Part shown: in pieces, positions 11,918-25,514 of the stretch
Numbering within the stretch: position 1 is the stretch's first letter
Layout: every line of letters starts with the position of its first letter
The notes under the pieces: generated by a model
The model's database searches: none
The model's input: only the letters and a program-made list of their open reading frames with translations
What the model was told of the DNA's origin: nothing
Position numbers and translations under genes: made by a program
Origin: Morchella semilibera
Lineage: Eukaryota > Ascomycota > Pezizomycetes > Pezizales > Morchellaceae
NCBI GenBank assembly: GCA_009192285.1
Contig: WBVU01000015.1
Span: forward strand, 558,001-622,000
Direction of reading: 5' to 3'
DNA length: 64,000 nt

Positions 11918-14900
11918 CGCGAACCCTAGATCAACCTCCGATCTCGTACTCAGATCGGAAAAAGTGAAGGGAGCGGGTCTGATAAAGGGTGCCGTCACAC
12001 CTTCAGAGAGGTGCACCGAAGGGGGGGGCTGCTGACAATAAGTCTGGGGGTGGAGGGGGAGGGGTGGCTGCTTTTCAGAATGGGATTTCCCAGGTTTTTT
12101 TTGTGTGTGTCTTGGGGGGGGTATGGTTCGGAAAGATATTTTGGGGGTGGAGGAATCGATGATGGGGTTTGGGGTAAGGTACTATGTAGGTATGGGTGAG
12201 TACAAGAGGGAAAGCCGTTGAGGGAGTTGCTATTACTGTTATTGGGAGGAAGAGGGGTGGGTTTTTGGAGTGTTGTGTCTTCGGGCCAGCAGGCAATGGT
12301 GGTATGTATAAAAAAAAAATAATTGCAATTGCAACAACCTTCTTTCTTTCTTTCTTTCTTTTTTTTTTTTCTTTGGAAAAAAAAATAATACAGAAAGCGG
12401 GAGTTTTTTTAGTTTTAGTTTTAGTATGGGATAGGCAATTCCTAAAGAAGGGGCAGGAGTAGCAGGCTGTTCTAAGGGAAAGTTCTGATCTGAGAAAAAA
12501 TCTCGGATTAACAAGCAAGCGAGATTTGAGAGCGGAGGTGAGCTGTGTATGAGGAACAGAACACACACTCCCTTGGTGGCAATACACCTTTGTGATGAAG
12601 AGACACCGGCTATCTTGGAGGGGGTTAATGGGGGGGGGGGGTGCTGTATGGAGGACCGAGGGGGTGTGGGATTTGGGGGGGGGGGGGGGGTGGTAGGGAA
12701 TGGGGATATGTGGTAGATAGGTGTGGGTGGTATTTGGATGTGGTGGGTATGTGGATGGAGGGGTGTGGGAGGTGGTGGTATTCTGGTGGCTATCTGCTGC
12801 TGGTGGTCCGGTGGATTACTGACTGGGGTAGACGAGATGTACAGTCAGTACCCCTACTCCAGGTATCACCCGCAGGGGGACTCTTAGACAGAAAGAGAGG
12901 GATAGAGAGGAAGAGGGGGGGGGGTAAAACGGGGGTTTGAACTGACGGCTATACACTCTCTGAGACGAGCGAGAGAGAGACGTGGTGTGTGGATACAACT
13001 CTTCTTCTTCTTTTTGGGGTATAATATAATGGTACAGTAGTTAACTGGGTATATGGTGTTTGGAAAAGCAGCGAGCAGTGTGCGGCTCGGGCGTTGCAGT
13101 TGGTAAAATCCGTACAAGAGCAGCGGTACGTAGAGTAAAAAAAAGTACGAACGGTACAACCGTAACATACAGGCCTGTCAACAGAGAAAGCAATAATAAT
13201 TACTGGTAGACCAAGATTAACCAGGAAGTTCTTGGGTGACGCAGATCGATCGGGCGAAACAGGACACAGGGTAAGGGGTTTTTTTATTTATATTTATTAT
13301 TTTATCTGAGCGAGTATGTATCTCTATGCTGTCTCTGACCCCACTCGGACCAAAGGTAGAGTTAGTAGTATATGTACGTACTGTATCTAGTAGTAGTAGT
13401 TGTATCTGTAATAGTATACTCTTTGTCTTTACGCTGACAGGTTTCCCGTATCTTGAACGTCGACTGGTGAACCCTTGCGGACCGACAGCTACGAACAGGG
13501 GCAAGCGGTAGATAAAAAGAGTATGTACTCGTCGTACATATGTAGACAACCAGGCAACGTGATGTGAGAAAAGGGGAAAACGCGAAAGGGTAGAAAAATA
13601 AATATGTGGAAAGATATCCGTTAGGTTGAGGAAAAAATAAAAAAAGATACCCAGATGCCCTGCTGGTTCAGCATGTAGCTAGATCGACTCGACAGGCTTT
13701 TTAGTCGAGGATAGGTACGTTCCTTTCCCTCTCTTTCCCTCTCTCTCTCTACTGCTGCTGTGTTGTTGCGGCAGACTTGCAGCAACACAAGGAAGGGAAA
13801 AAAAAAAAAAAAAAAAAAAAAAAGTGAGCAGGAACCACAAGCGTGGTCTGAGCTGAGCTGCGGTTCGTTCTTCCAAGAGCACACCCTAGGCCTATGGAGG
13901 CACGGAATCACTTCGTGTCCTGTCGAGTGCGATGATGTCGGTGCGAATCGTGATCGTGGAGTGAATCTGTGATTGCGGGGATGGTGACACTGTTTTGTTG
14001 TTGAGAAAAGAAGCGCGTGGTATTCCGCTGCTCTTGGGAGGGGGGAGAGATATAATCCTCAGAAAAAGGAACTCAGTGGATAAAATAATATCGCTTGCTC
14101 TGCTTGGGTAAGAAGAAGAAGAGGACGAGGTACCTACATACACATACCCTGGGCTACATACTTCTACCCACTCACCATTTACCGTGCCTTGGGAAGACAG
14201 ACAACTAACTACGGAGACGACAAGTACGGACATCATGCTCAGTCACTCATCCTTCTGCAGGTTAAGTGGGAATATTATGAATGACCAACCAACCAACCAC
14301 CCATCGACGCCCACAACATCACCACCCCCCCCCCCCCCCTCACAACCTCCCCTCTTGCATACAAAGAACGACACCAGAAAATGACAGACGGACAAAAAGA
14401 GAGTGGGCACATCTCAATCCGTTTCTTCTTCCGTCGAACCAGGCTTCAAAACGGACCCTTCGTGTTTCGTTGAGGTTGAGCAACTACACATAGGTATTAT
14501 GTGTCTAGAGTAATCCCCACTCATTACCAATATCTTGTCCCCACCCCGCTCAGCGATCCCCACGACATGACATTATTATTATTATTACTTCTCTCTCTCT
14601 CTCTCTCTCTCTCACTCTCACTCTCCCTCTATCTAATTCCATAATCCAACAATAACCCCCTCCCCCTCCCCCCCCCCCCCCAATCCAGATGGATACGTGA
14701 CAAGCTCCCGGCGGGCCAATGTCCTGCGCAGGGGGGGATTTTCCAAAATTAATGCATGCTTGATCAATTGACCGCCCCCGAGATCCAGAGAGATATAACC
14801 CAAACTACACTCATCACAAACAGCAACAGTAACCCATTAGAGGAGCTTTAGAGGATAAATTATATTTCCGTGACACCCGGGGGAGGGGATTGCTTCCCGA

Positions 14901-16420
14901 TATATCCCTCACGGGTCAGGTAAATAATGCCATACATAATTAAAAAAAAAAAAAAAGGGAAAAAAGAGTTAGGTTAGCAAATGCGCAATCAATCAGCTAT
15001 GTACTCCAGCATACAATAGCTAGGTTACCAACGGTCAACAAGGGGAAGAAGCTGTCAATGCCTCGCTTCGTTGGTCCTCCTCACTCAGCCTATTAGCACC
15101 CAAGGATAGGGATATGAGCCTCACCTATCTCACCTAGGGTATATCTTTTTTCTACCTAGGTAATGAGATAGTACTCTAGTTGGTACATACCGGTACTCTA
15201 CTACGAAGTATATCTACATCTGCCTACATGTGTACGGTGTACCCATTAATTCCTTTTAGCAATTCCTTCTTTCACCCTACATATTACGTCTTTTTTCCGG
15301 TACCTGGTCTAACACAAAAAAAAATACGTGCCCTGACGTAACCCCTTCCCAATGGAATTATTCACACATGGGCCCATGGGGTAAAGAAGGAATAAGGAAA
15401 AAACAAATATCCAAAAAGGAAAACCTTCGTAGAATATTCTCCGCCCCGGGTTAGGTACGGTACATAGGGTATCATATCACATACTGATTCCTCTCTCACC
15501 TCACACACACCTTACACGTACTTTACAGCAGCGCAGCACACATGACAATCCCACTCCGCGTTTCGGAGGTCGGCGGGCATATTGGGGGGGGGGGGGGGGT
15601 TCCGTCAAACAGTACCTGTAGGTTACCTGTGTCTGAGTTTGTTGGGCCGAGCACTTTCTGCTCTGTCTAGTTGATGATCTCCATAAAAAAAAACATTCTG
15701 GTGAGATTTTTTATGTATATGTAAGGCAGGTAGTCACCAGCCGTGTGAGCAGCAGCAGCAGCAACATCAGCGAGAGAGAAACTCGGATTTCCCACGGACG
15801 GTTGAAGATCCGGAGAGGATCACATCACTGAATTAAGAAGGGCCTGTTTGTAAAAGTCAGGTAACGAACCCGCTTAGGTATATCCTGCAATGATCATGAC
15901 TGCATATTACTTTTCGCAAAAACGGTCGACTCCATTAATGCATCACCGGCGGCACCAACCACCTAGCACACTCACTTTCTTTCCTCTCACCTCGATTGCA
16001 TACATAAAACCCAACCCCAACATTAATCGGTCATTTCATTTTCAATTTTCCGGCTGTCCCCGCGACGCGCCTTCATCAGCCAGTCTAATTATTGTTATTA
16101 TTATTATTGTTATTATTTTTAATGCTCATGCTGCTCAAGATTATTTTACGTGTCTGGTGTTTTGACCGACATAACTTAACTGAGTTGAGTTTCTGATTTC
16201 TAAAATTTCTAATATCTAAAAATTCCGCCTGCTCCAACAACCATTGGCTACCGTTGTTAATACTTTTTTCTTTTCTCTCTACCTACGTACCTACCAATCT
16301 AATTTCCTAATTCCCGATTCCTATCCCTCCCCCCATGGCCCATTCACCCCCCTCCCCCCTCCCCCCCTCTCCTCGGCCGGCTCGTCTCGCGCCTCGCCCG
16401 GCCGGGTTCTCATGGCCTTC
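11918..16420. other. long simple-sequence region upstream of wc-1
   Basis: No gene is supported. The stretch carries unusual G-runs and C-runs (12631-12640, 12676-12690, 14328-14339, 14670-14681, 15585-15599), A/T-runs (12303-12375, 13799-13823, 14940-14956) and CT/ATT microsatellites (14573-14612). Between them are TATA-like and CAGCAGCAG-like islands but no splice-linked coding. It probably contains the promoter and long 5' leader of wc-1 and the 3' end of the decarboxylase gene. Confidence 0.5.
14573..14612. repeat. (ATT)n followed by (CT)n microsatellite
   Basis: An ATT trinucleotide tract runs directly into a CT dinucleotide tract of about ten units. It lies in gene-free DNA. Confidence 0.85.
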
Positions 16421-19400
16421 TTAATTCAGAATCACCAAGTGCTCCTCGATAGCACGAACGAGCGCGTCGATTGTCTCCTTCGTGGTCCGACTGTTGACCA
16501 CCGCACGGGAAGAATTCGGCCGTACGTTGGGTCTGGCGAATAGTCTATCCACAACACACCCCACCACCACCACCACCCACCACCCCACCCCCAGGCCAAT
16601 CACCGGGGGGGAGGGGAGGAGGCAGAGGGGGGGGGGGTGTAAAAGAATCAATACATGTATTATTATTTATTAACCTTTAAAAAAATATTTAATCTTGCTG
16701 GAAACAACCTCTCCATCATCATCACCACCCCCCTTCTCCTCTTGCACCTTCTCCGTCCGGGGTAAAAAAAAGAATAAATATAAGAAGGGGAAGAAAGAAA
16801 AAGGAACACCCACCAATCATGAACCCTTTAGCCACGAGCTTGGCCGCAATTGCTCTTGTCGTGTCGTGTTCCTATGACGGGTTAACCAAGTTTTTTTTTT
16901 TTTTTTTATATTATTATTATTACTATTACTAATTTTTTCCCCTAATTAAAAAATAAAAATAAAAAAAAAAAAAAATACTCTGGCCGCGGTAACCGCTACT
17001 TCGCCCGGGATTTGGGGGGGTTTAAGAAAGAGAAAAGAACGATTTAACTCACTTCTTTGCCATTGTCGAACAATACCCCTTCGGGGGTTGTAGTAGAAGC
17101 ACCTGCAGTAGGTACGTTGCCTATCCGTCAGTCTCCATATACCAGCCAGTACACACCGCCCTCAGATCAGTGGCGGGGGATCCACAGGTTCAAGCCACGC
17201 ACGTCCCCGCGTCACAGGGGGTGTGGGTTGTGGGTTGTGGTTAATTGATGATGCTCATAAAGTTCCATCTGCAGGGGAATTTATTCCCTTTCAACCCTTT
17301 CCCCCCCATGACGTATATAATCTACCTTTAAAAAAAAAAAAAAAAAAAAAAAACAAAGAAATTGGGGGGTGGGCACACTTACACCTGTAAACACGGCGGT
17401 GGATTCTCCGAGACGAGGGTGGAAATACGTCTTCCTCTTGAGCACGTTCGCAAAGTACGCCGCCATTTCAAAAGCATGGTCGATGCGCTCTAGAAAGAAG
17501 CAAGTCCGTGTTAATTCAAATCATTACCCCCCCCCTTTCATCCCATATCCCCACCACCAGATAGCCAGCTAGCAGCTAGCTGGGACAGCCAGCCAATCGG
17601 AAGGCACGCACAGAGACACTTCAAACAGGGATTATATCCCCCAGCAGGAAGATCTCTGAGCTGCTCTAGCTCCTTCGACGAGCTCCCCCCCCCCCCCGCA
17701 AAAAAAAAGGAAGGAAAAAAGGGAGAGGAATTAAGAGAAGAGAGGGAAAGAAAAGAAAAAAGAAGGGACTACCTTGATACCCATCCTTCCCATAATAAAT
17801 CCATCCAAACGCCATCTTGAAGGGCGTCGCCGGCGGCGGCCGCACCCCATGGTCATCTGTGCCAGGTCGTAGATCTCATCTTCGCCGTCCTCTTCGCTCT
17901 CGTGGAATAAGCTATTCCCAACAGAAGAAAAAACAAAAAGGGGCCCGCCGCAGCACGCCCCCCACAAAAAGAAAAACGTTAGGCAAAATTACTGCTGCAG
18001 AGAACAACTAAACAAATAACAAAAAAACATTTACCAGCAACTACCGCCCCATTTATGACGATGTTATTAATGCTGGGGTACCAGGAAATGGATGGATGGA
18101 ATGGACGGACGGGTGGGGATATCTGGGGAGGGGAGAAACGGGGAAATATCTTGACCGTTCCAGATTGCCTGGCTGGCTGGCTGGCTGGCTGGCCCATGGA
18201 TAATTTATGAAATCAAAATTAAAAGAGTCACAGTCTACATACCGAAAATGCGAGATGAGTTTGCCAGCGAGCTTATCCAGGCGCGGTAGATATATCAAAA
18301 AAAAATGTGCAATTTAGAAAAAAAAAAATTGCCCCGGATTCGAACTTATCATTTTACCGCTGCCCGCAACATCTTCCCCCCTCCTCATCCGCATTTTCGG
18401 TATTTACTGCCTGTGTGCACTCCCGCCAAGCCAAGCCAGATCCAGATCCAGACAGATCCGTCCGTACGTTCAGCCCGTTCAGCGCATCCGATACCCATCA
18501 ATGATCATCGCAACAACAAAATTGAAAACTCCCACCCCACCTCATTAAAGAAAAACAACAACAACAACAATAACAAAAAAGGGAGAAAGCAAAAAAGGCA
18601 AGAGAAAAAGAGAAAGAAAATAAAGAAAAAAAGGGGAAAACTCACTACCCCGCTCTCGCCATCGTCGCGCCCCAAAACCTCCTCCGATCATTCGTCAGCA
18701 AAAAGCTACACGTCATGGGCACGCCCAGCATCTTGTGCGGATTCATGGTCATGCTGTCGGCCCTATGGACGCCCTTCAGCCTCCACTTCTGGTTCTCGCT
18801 GAAGGCGACGCTGCCGCCCCAGCTGCCGTCGACGTGGAACCACAGCCCGTGCCGGCGGCACACGTCGCCAATCTCCTCAAACGGGTCGAAGGACCCCAGC
18901 ACCGTTGTGCCCGCTCCCGCGTTCACGTAGAAAGGCGTGAAGCCTTCCTGCTTGGCCTTGATCACTAGGGCTTCGAGGTCTGTATGTGTGCGCGCGAGCG
19001 GTAAAGGTCAATGATCAGTTGAGCAGGTTTTTTTTGGGCCAATGATATACGTAACGTACCGGAGACAACCATGCGCCCCTGTCTATCCACGGGCACGGTC
19101 CACACGGCCTCGCTCCCAAAGCCGCAGAGGATGGCGGCCTTCTCGACACTGTAGTGTCCGTGCGCGCTCGTGAAGACGACGAAGCGGTATGCGCCGTTAC
19201 CCTTGGTCTGGGTGTCGGGGAAGAGGGTGTTTCGCGCAATCACCATGGAGGTGCTGTTGGATGCGGAGCCACCGGGGAGCGTCATGCCGCCGGCGTTGGG
19301 GGAGGTGAAGCCCATGAGGTTGGCGAGCCGCGTGGTGGTCGCTTTCTCAATGATGGTGAGCGCGGGGGAGACTGCATGTGTGTGTCGGTCAGTTGGCTTG

Positions 19401-20003
19401 AACTGCTAGTGCAGGGAGAGGGAGCTCCAGAGGGGTTCCTGGGAGTAGGTAGGAGAGGGAGGGAATTGGACGGACCTTGGTAGACGTGGACCTGTAGAGT
19501 TGGAATCGCCATAGCCCATCAGCACTTGCAATTGATTCAATCCCACCAGTCGATACCACAGCCCAACCAGAAAGGGAAAGAAAGAAACCCACATTAGTAT
19601 TCAACACCGCCAGCACCAGCTCACTCACGACCCCGACCGGATCCGTGCTCGCATACAACTTATCCATGAACCCAGGACTCCACGTATTGACCGAGTACCT
19701 AAGGACCTTTCCGACGACCGCCAGCAGGCCCTCCTCGCCGCGGCCCTCCGCCGCCGGCAGGTCCAGATCGAACGCCGCAGCAAGCTCATGCGGCGGCAGC
19801 GCCTCGCCGATCAGCTTCCCCGGCCCGGCGCCCGCGTCCGCCGTCGAGATGAAGCTCACCAGGTGCGGCTGGATCAGCGCCAGGAGCTGCCCGGGGGGTG
19901 TTAGCGTCGGGAAATAACTGGGGGGGGGGGAGGTTACTTGTTGGACTTCTTGGGCACGTCCGGGGAAGGTTGTGGTGGGGCTGACGGGTGTGGTGGATGG
20001 CAT
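16421..20003 (-). CDS. PLP-dependent group II amino-acid decarboxylase, frame disrupted (possible pseudogene)
   Basis: The product resembles fungal glutamate / cysteine-sulfinate decarboxylase-like enzymes, which remove CO2 from an amino acid using pyridoxal phosphate. Nine exons can be traced: 20003-19593, 19491-19476 (16 nt), 19371-19060, 18979-18649, 17911-17773, 17489-17385, 17102-17053, 16871-16814 and 16544-16421. Splice phases agree at almost every junction. Family features are HGHYSVEKAA, HVDGSWGGS and MNPHKMLGVP, where the lysine of NPHK is the PLP-binding residue. Exon 5 reads CGRR in one frame and FKMAFGWIYYGKDGY in another. The last exon reads DYSPDPTYGR, then FFR, then AVVNSRTTKETIDALV in three frames. 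Exon 7 has CFYYN and PEGVLFDNGKE in different frames. Intron 4 is about 740 nt and simple-sequence-rich. The enzyme may therefore be a decaying gene, or the assembly may carry homopolymer errors; substrate cannot be stated. Confidence 0.75.
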
Positions 20004-21501
20004 GGTTGGGTATGCAGGTGAATATCCTTTTTTAATTATTTCTTTACTATATTTTGGGCTTTTTCTTTCCCACTTTGTCTTGCTCTTATGCAGTCGACGG
20101 CGACGGGCAGCCAGGCAGGCAAGAAAGGGAAGAAATGCGTGTGCGGCACAGGAATATATGATAGGACAAGACAGACAGACAGGGCAGACTCGACTCACTT
20201 ACTCACTTACTCACTCACTCACTCACTGACAGTAAGGATGGGGGGGGTGAGATGAGAAAGAGGACAGGAAGAAAGAAGTTTTGCACTGGAAGAAAAGAAA
20301 AACCCCTCCAAGTGCGGCTGATGATTCCTTGATTCCTCTGCTGGTTACAGTAACCAGATATAGATATAGGAGATATAAAGCATATTAAAACCCACAATTA
20401 ACAGCTATTAATCACAGAGTAAACTATGGGGGAGGTAGTTATTAATTTACACATCCGACACTGCTCCCTATCCCGGTCGCTGGAAGTGGCCGAGGGGAGG
20501 GGGAGGGGGAAGCTTGTGAAATTTCAGATGACCATCATGAGCAATATAGGGTAGGGTTGTTTCGTTTCACGGAGCGTGCGGAGGATGTGATCAGGTAAAC
20601 GGGTACGGTAATTGGTAATGCAAGGCTACATACAAGCTACATACATACTAACTTGCAACTTGCAATTGAGCGGAAATCAACTACCGCGCGCGCGCTGAAT
20701 ATCAAAATTAATCGTCATTTTTCTTTTTTGCCTTGTCCAGAAAGAACCAAAATTAAAAAAAAAAAAAAAAAAAAAAGACTATCGCAACAGAACAGGATGG
20801 CGTCATATTGTCAACATTTTTTATTTTTTTATTTTTATTTTTTATTTTTCTTTCGTCCCAACTTTTTTTTCTTTTATTTTTTCGCACCAAAAATTTTCGT
20901 GCTTGCTTTTTGATTGGCCGTGCGTTTTTTCTTGTTTTTTTTTTCGCAGTCCCTCCCCCCGGACGGGCCCCCTCTTGTTAGTTTGTCCCTCTAGATACTG
21001 ACGTCTCCGCTACTGACATCATTGGGCCCAGGGGTGTCTGCGGCCCTGCCTGCCATGTTTCAACTTCACATGACATGTATGCTAAGTATCCTCTGACTAA
21101 TCTTGGTATCTTACTAACAAATACCTCCACCCCAACAATGACTAATATGGGAAATCGCGCACAACATACCGAATTTGAGGAAACCTTCTCTGTCGGTATT
21201 CTCTTTATTCCGGACTTGACCCTTTCTTGGCTCTCCTCTCCCATCTCCTTCCTCCACTTCGCTCCTCTCCGAACCCAGGCCCCCTCCTCCCCCTCCGGAC
21301 TAATTATGGCTAATAAAAGAAGATGTACTAATTCTATTGTACCAGTTTTAGCCGGCATATGGCAGACAGGTAGACGACAGGCAGCAGTCATTATTTTTAT
21401 TTTTATTTTTATTTTTATTTTTTTATTTTATTTATTGATTAACCCGGACCCGCCCCCTGGAAGTTATGGACTCCAGTGGCTGGTCCTGGTCCCGGTTCCT
21501 A
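20004..21501. other. intergenic, decarboxylase promoter and NOP9 3' region
   Basis: No gene is seen. It contains CACT repeats (20200-20228), an A-run (20757-20776), T-rich tracts (20815-20950) and a TTTTA microsatellite. The first part is upstream of the decarboxylase start, and the last part is the 3' flank of NOP9. Frames between 20978 and 21524 have no supporting features. Confidence 0.5.
21391..21433. repeat. (TTTTA)n microsatellite
   Basis: Repeated TTTTA/TTTTTA units directly downstream of the NOP9 stop codon on the opposite strand sense. Only simple sequence is visible. Confidence 0.8.
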
Positions 21502-24098
21502 TCACACAACACGCTGTCGTTTAGTCGGCGGCGGCAGCGGCGGCGCCAATGCATTAGAGCCTGAGCCTGAGCCTGAAGAAGACTTCGCCGCTCCCTTCTT
21601 AGCAGCAGCGTGCCGTTCCCGCGCAAGCTATAAACAAAAAGTTAGTTAGTTAGTTAGGTGCTTTACCGAGTCTGAAAAGGGAAATGGCAAAAGGCGACTT
21701 TTCCGACTTACCTCAATTGCAGTCTTCTTCCGCTCGCCCTGCTGCCTCTTTCCAGGACCAGGACCCTGAGCTGCCGTTGCTCCATTTTTGGCCCCACCAC
21801 CACCAATTCTGAGCCCCCCCACCCCGCTTGCCAACGACGACGCCCCCGACGCTTCCTCCTTCGCCAAGCCGAACCACTCGTTCCGGCGGGTCTTATATTT
21901 ATCCATTGCCCAATTCCTCCACACGGCTCTTCCAAAGAAGCTCTCCCTGATAACTGGCTCGTTGCCCAGGAGCTCCGCCGCGATGGCCTGCCTATAGTTT
22001 GTGAGCCCGCCGCCGGCCGTTGCCGTCCACGCCGCGTCCGCAATGTGGGATCCCGACGGGTGCACCGTCAGTGCCGCCCACGACCCCCGCAGTCCATTAA
22101 GCAGCTTGCGCTTCTCGGGCGCCGTGGTGTGCGGCGAGAGTAGGAAGGCCTGTACTACGTGGGAGGTCTGCGCGTGCTGACAGAGACCCACAGTCGTGTC
22201 AGGGCTCTGGGAGACGAGGGAGGCGCTGACCGTGTCGTGCAGGTCGCCCGGGTGGTGGAGAAGGCATTGCGCGAGGAGGGAGCCATGGCGTTGCTTGGGG
22301 TCGCGTTTTGGCTTGGGGGGTTCTTTGCCTTCTTCTATGGGCGGAGGGACGAGTTCTTCGGGGGTGAGGGAGAGCATCTTGAAGATGAGTTGCGAGGAGG
22401 AGCAGTCGTAGGCGCTGAAGATTGCCTGTTATTATTTTAGTTTCTAGAACCACAAAAACGGAATATAAATGGTTATATTGAATACCTGAAACTTACCTTT
22501 GAAATATCCGTAACATCAACCTCCTGCTTCCCACAGACGTCTATCAAGGTCTTGATAACCGCGACCTGACCTCTCTCTAAAAAATGAAAATTTGCATCAT
22601 CAGCCATCACTCACCCCAACTCATCTCTCTTACAGTAAAAAAAGACTAAAAAAGTGGACTCACCAATCATCCCCGGCACCTCCTTCAAGATCTCGCCCAC
22701 CGCCTCCTTCAGTACCTCCCTGCCAACCTTCTCCAGCACCCTGACAACCACAAACCCGGCCGTCTCGTTCCTCGCCAGACTGCCCATGCGCGTCCGAAAG
22801 TGCGCCTGGTAGAGCTTCTTGAACTCCCGTTTGGGCGCATAGCTCATGATCTTCTCCGCCAGATGGCTTCCCACGGGATCATACAGTAGGTTTGAGAAGA
22901 AGCTGCTCTTTTTCTCACCCTCCTCCCCCTCCTTCCCCTCCTCATCACCAGCACTTATCCCCGCCAACCTCCCCAGCAGCGTTGCCTCTCCCTTCCCACG
23001 CGGCCTCTGCATCTCAACCTGCAGCAGCACCTGCAGCGTCGGACCCCCGATGGGGTGGACGGCCATCGCGCGGATCTGCTCGACACCGAGGCGCACGCCC
23101 ACGGCCGCCACGATGCGTTCCGCGGCCTCGGTGAAGGATTCGGGGACCTCGATGGCCTCGGGGGGGGTAAAGTCGGCGGTCACGACAGATATGTTCCTCT
23201 TTTTTCGGCTCTGGACGAGGGATTGTGAGGAGGGGGAGGCGGCGGCGGGCTGGCCGGAGAGGATGAGGAGGAGGGCGCGGATGGGGTGCGAGGCGAAGGT
23301 GTGTGTCAGGAGGGGGATTATCTCCGGCTCGATTTCCTGGGGGGTATCAGCTACTGGCTGGTTTCACGGGAGGAGGGGGGCATCACACATTCAACATATA
23401 CAGAAACAAGCTCTCCATACTCGCCCACGGCTCCCCCTCTTCCTCCTCCACTACCTCCTCCTGCTTCCCGGCCACCACCACCGAGCGCTCAAACAGCACC
23501 TCGCAGCAGTGCGACGCAAAGCGGTGCTGCACGAGCCCCACAAAGTGCCCACTGAACGCCCGCCATAGCCGCTTGAGCTGCGCGGGGGTCGACAGCTGCA
23601 CGAGCTTCTCGAGAAGCCGCGAGCACCCCTGGCTGCTGGCCAGCTTGAGCTCCTTCCCCGAGGCCTCGCGGTACACATTTGCGATGAACAGGTTGCGCTC
23701 GTCGGGGTCGCTGAAGGCGTTGGCTTCGAGGACTTCGTCGACGTTGCGGAAGTATTCGGATTCTTCGGTGGTGAGGAGGCCGTGGAAGGGCGTGTCTTCG
23801 GGGTGCTGCTGAGCTGTGTTTTAGAAGAGTCAGTATATATATAAATATATGTGTATGAAGTTGTGTAATTTCACTAGCTAGCTAGATAGCTAGTCCCCAC
23901 GCGCGCACTGTCAATGATAAAACCACCATATATATATATCCACATACCTCCGTCGTCGTAGTATTCCGCCTCTACCTCTGCCTCTCCCTGCTGCTCAATT
24001 GGGACAAAATTGGCATTCTGTTTGAGCTCGTCTGCCTCGCGCTCCTCTTTGCGCTTCTTCTCGGCCCTGCGACCGCGCTTTTTGGCTTCCTTTGGCAT
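21502..24098 (-). CDS. NOP9: Nucleolar Pumilio-repeat protein Nop9
   Basis: Nop9 is a U-shaped RNA-binding protein with Pumilio repeats that binds pre-rRNA during 40S subunit assembly in the nucleolus. Six exons give about 722 aa with consistent phases: 24098-23948, 23813-23389, 23336-22664, 22576-22497, 22425-21712 and 21627-21502. The N-terminus is strongly basic (MPKEAKKRGRRAEKKRKEE), typical of the family. The conserved start of the folded region FHGLLTTEESEYFRNVDEVL follows. Pumilio-type helices are seen in ASSQGCSRLLEKLV, FASHCCEVLFE, DPVGSHLAEKIM, ARNETAGFVVVRVLE and VHPSGSHIADAAW. C-terminal YKTRRNEWFGLAKEE leads into a basic tail. Acidic and glycine-rich insertions separate some repeats. 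Length is close to that of fungal homologues. The frame is intact throughout. Confidence 0.9.
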
Positions 24099-25514
24099 GT
24101 TTCGTGCGTGTTCGTGTAGCTGGTGGGGGAAAATTGTGAAGAGGAAAAAAAAAGTAGAGCCTCATATTATATGCAGTGCGTGCTTGGCATCACGTGCACG
24201 TCTATTATGTATGTAGTTATGAGCTTGGAAGGTAATCTAGCTATTTAATTGGGGAAGGGTAGAGTCTTTACTGGGGGATCTGGGGAGTTTTGTGAGATAT
24301 TGAAGTGACTGGTGTGAGTTATTGTTGTGGCTACTTGGTGTGGTGGGTAATCATAAAATATCACTCGTTGTACTGTCGAGCTGATTGATTGATTTCATAG
24401 CATGGAATGGGATTTGAAAGGTATTGATGTAAGAGAAGAAGCGGGGGTCTTCTCATAGTGGAGGAGTGAGTTGATGAGACAATGAGGGAAAGGAAGTGGG
24501 GTCTCTCTTCTCTTCTATTTCACAGCCTTGAGAAGAACAAGTGTCTGTAATCCAAAAGTACACATGTAGCAATTCAAAGGCCAAACAACACGTATAAAGT
24601 ACATCGTACTGGAGATAACGCAGTGCCACAGACAACTGATATCAATTGTATGACGTTCAGCCTCTGTTGTTCAAGAGCTTGGATATGGGTGCGCATAGTC
24701 TGCTCTCACTGCAGTTACGGCTTCTTTCTTCCCCCCAGCGCCCCCTACACTGACCAACGTGCAGACATGACGCTCGACTCGGCCTTCATAAGGATAACTC
24801 ATACACTTCTATTAAATGATTTTGTCTACATATACTCTCACACGGTTAATCACGGGTACTGTCTGTATATAAACCCGAGTGCTGGTACCACATGTATGTA
24901 GTTGTAGTTTAGCGTATACAATACTGCCCCAAGCACCGTTGGCTGGGCTTGGCTGGGATTTCTGCCTGTTAGCCAAGCCCGTGGTATTCTTAAGACTTAC
25001 CACCCACATGTACTACACACGTGCACGTACAGCCCTGCTCGAAAGGTCCTGGTACCTCCGGGTCAAAAGTACGAGGGTATTTCTTCTATTTTCTAATTCT
25101 CCCATTGCTGTGACTATAACAACAGAGAGCTACAGTATCCTCATTACGGCCATAGCTACCTATCAATTTTTGAGTATGCGCAGGAGAAATGGTCATCAAC
25201 AGACACAATATAGTAGGGTGCTAGGAGTTTCCGAACAGGGCTGCACATGTAGAACAAAAAAGATTGCATCATTTTCCTTCCTTCCTTGAAAACTGCACAT
25301 GTGGATGGATGGGTTGCCATCATGATCAAGTGGATTTGAAATATGTGCACGTTTGACTATAACACAACGTTATATACATGTACATGTAGGTACATCTTAT
25401 ACTAGGGGTTACCACCTCGCGGCCGCGAGTTGTGCAAGCTTTAATCCTCTAGCTCTCTCTATGGTAGGTACATATACATGTACTCTACATGTACCAATTC
25501 CCGCCAGTTTGACC

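Noticed and set aside
12075-12587. 170-residue minus-strand frame upstream of wc-1
   Set aside because: Low-complexity Pro/Lys/Phe strings from poly-purine tracts; no similarity to WC-1 or any family.
18053-18298. Minus-strand frame with LPRLDKLAGKLISHF inside decarboxylase intron 4, possibly an extra exon
   Set aside because: Exons 4 and 5 join directly with correct phase and family continuity; nothing in the family fits this piece.
18325-18375. B-box-like AGTTCGAATCC with a T-run on the minus strand inside decarboxylase intron 4, suggesting a tRNA
   Set aside because: No partner acceptor strand or A-box at the right distance; the rest does not fold as a cloverleaf.
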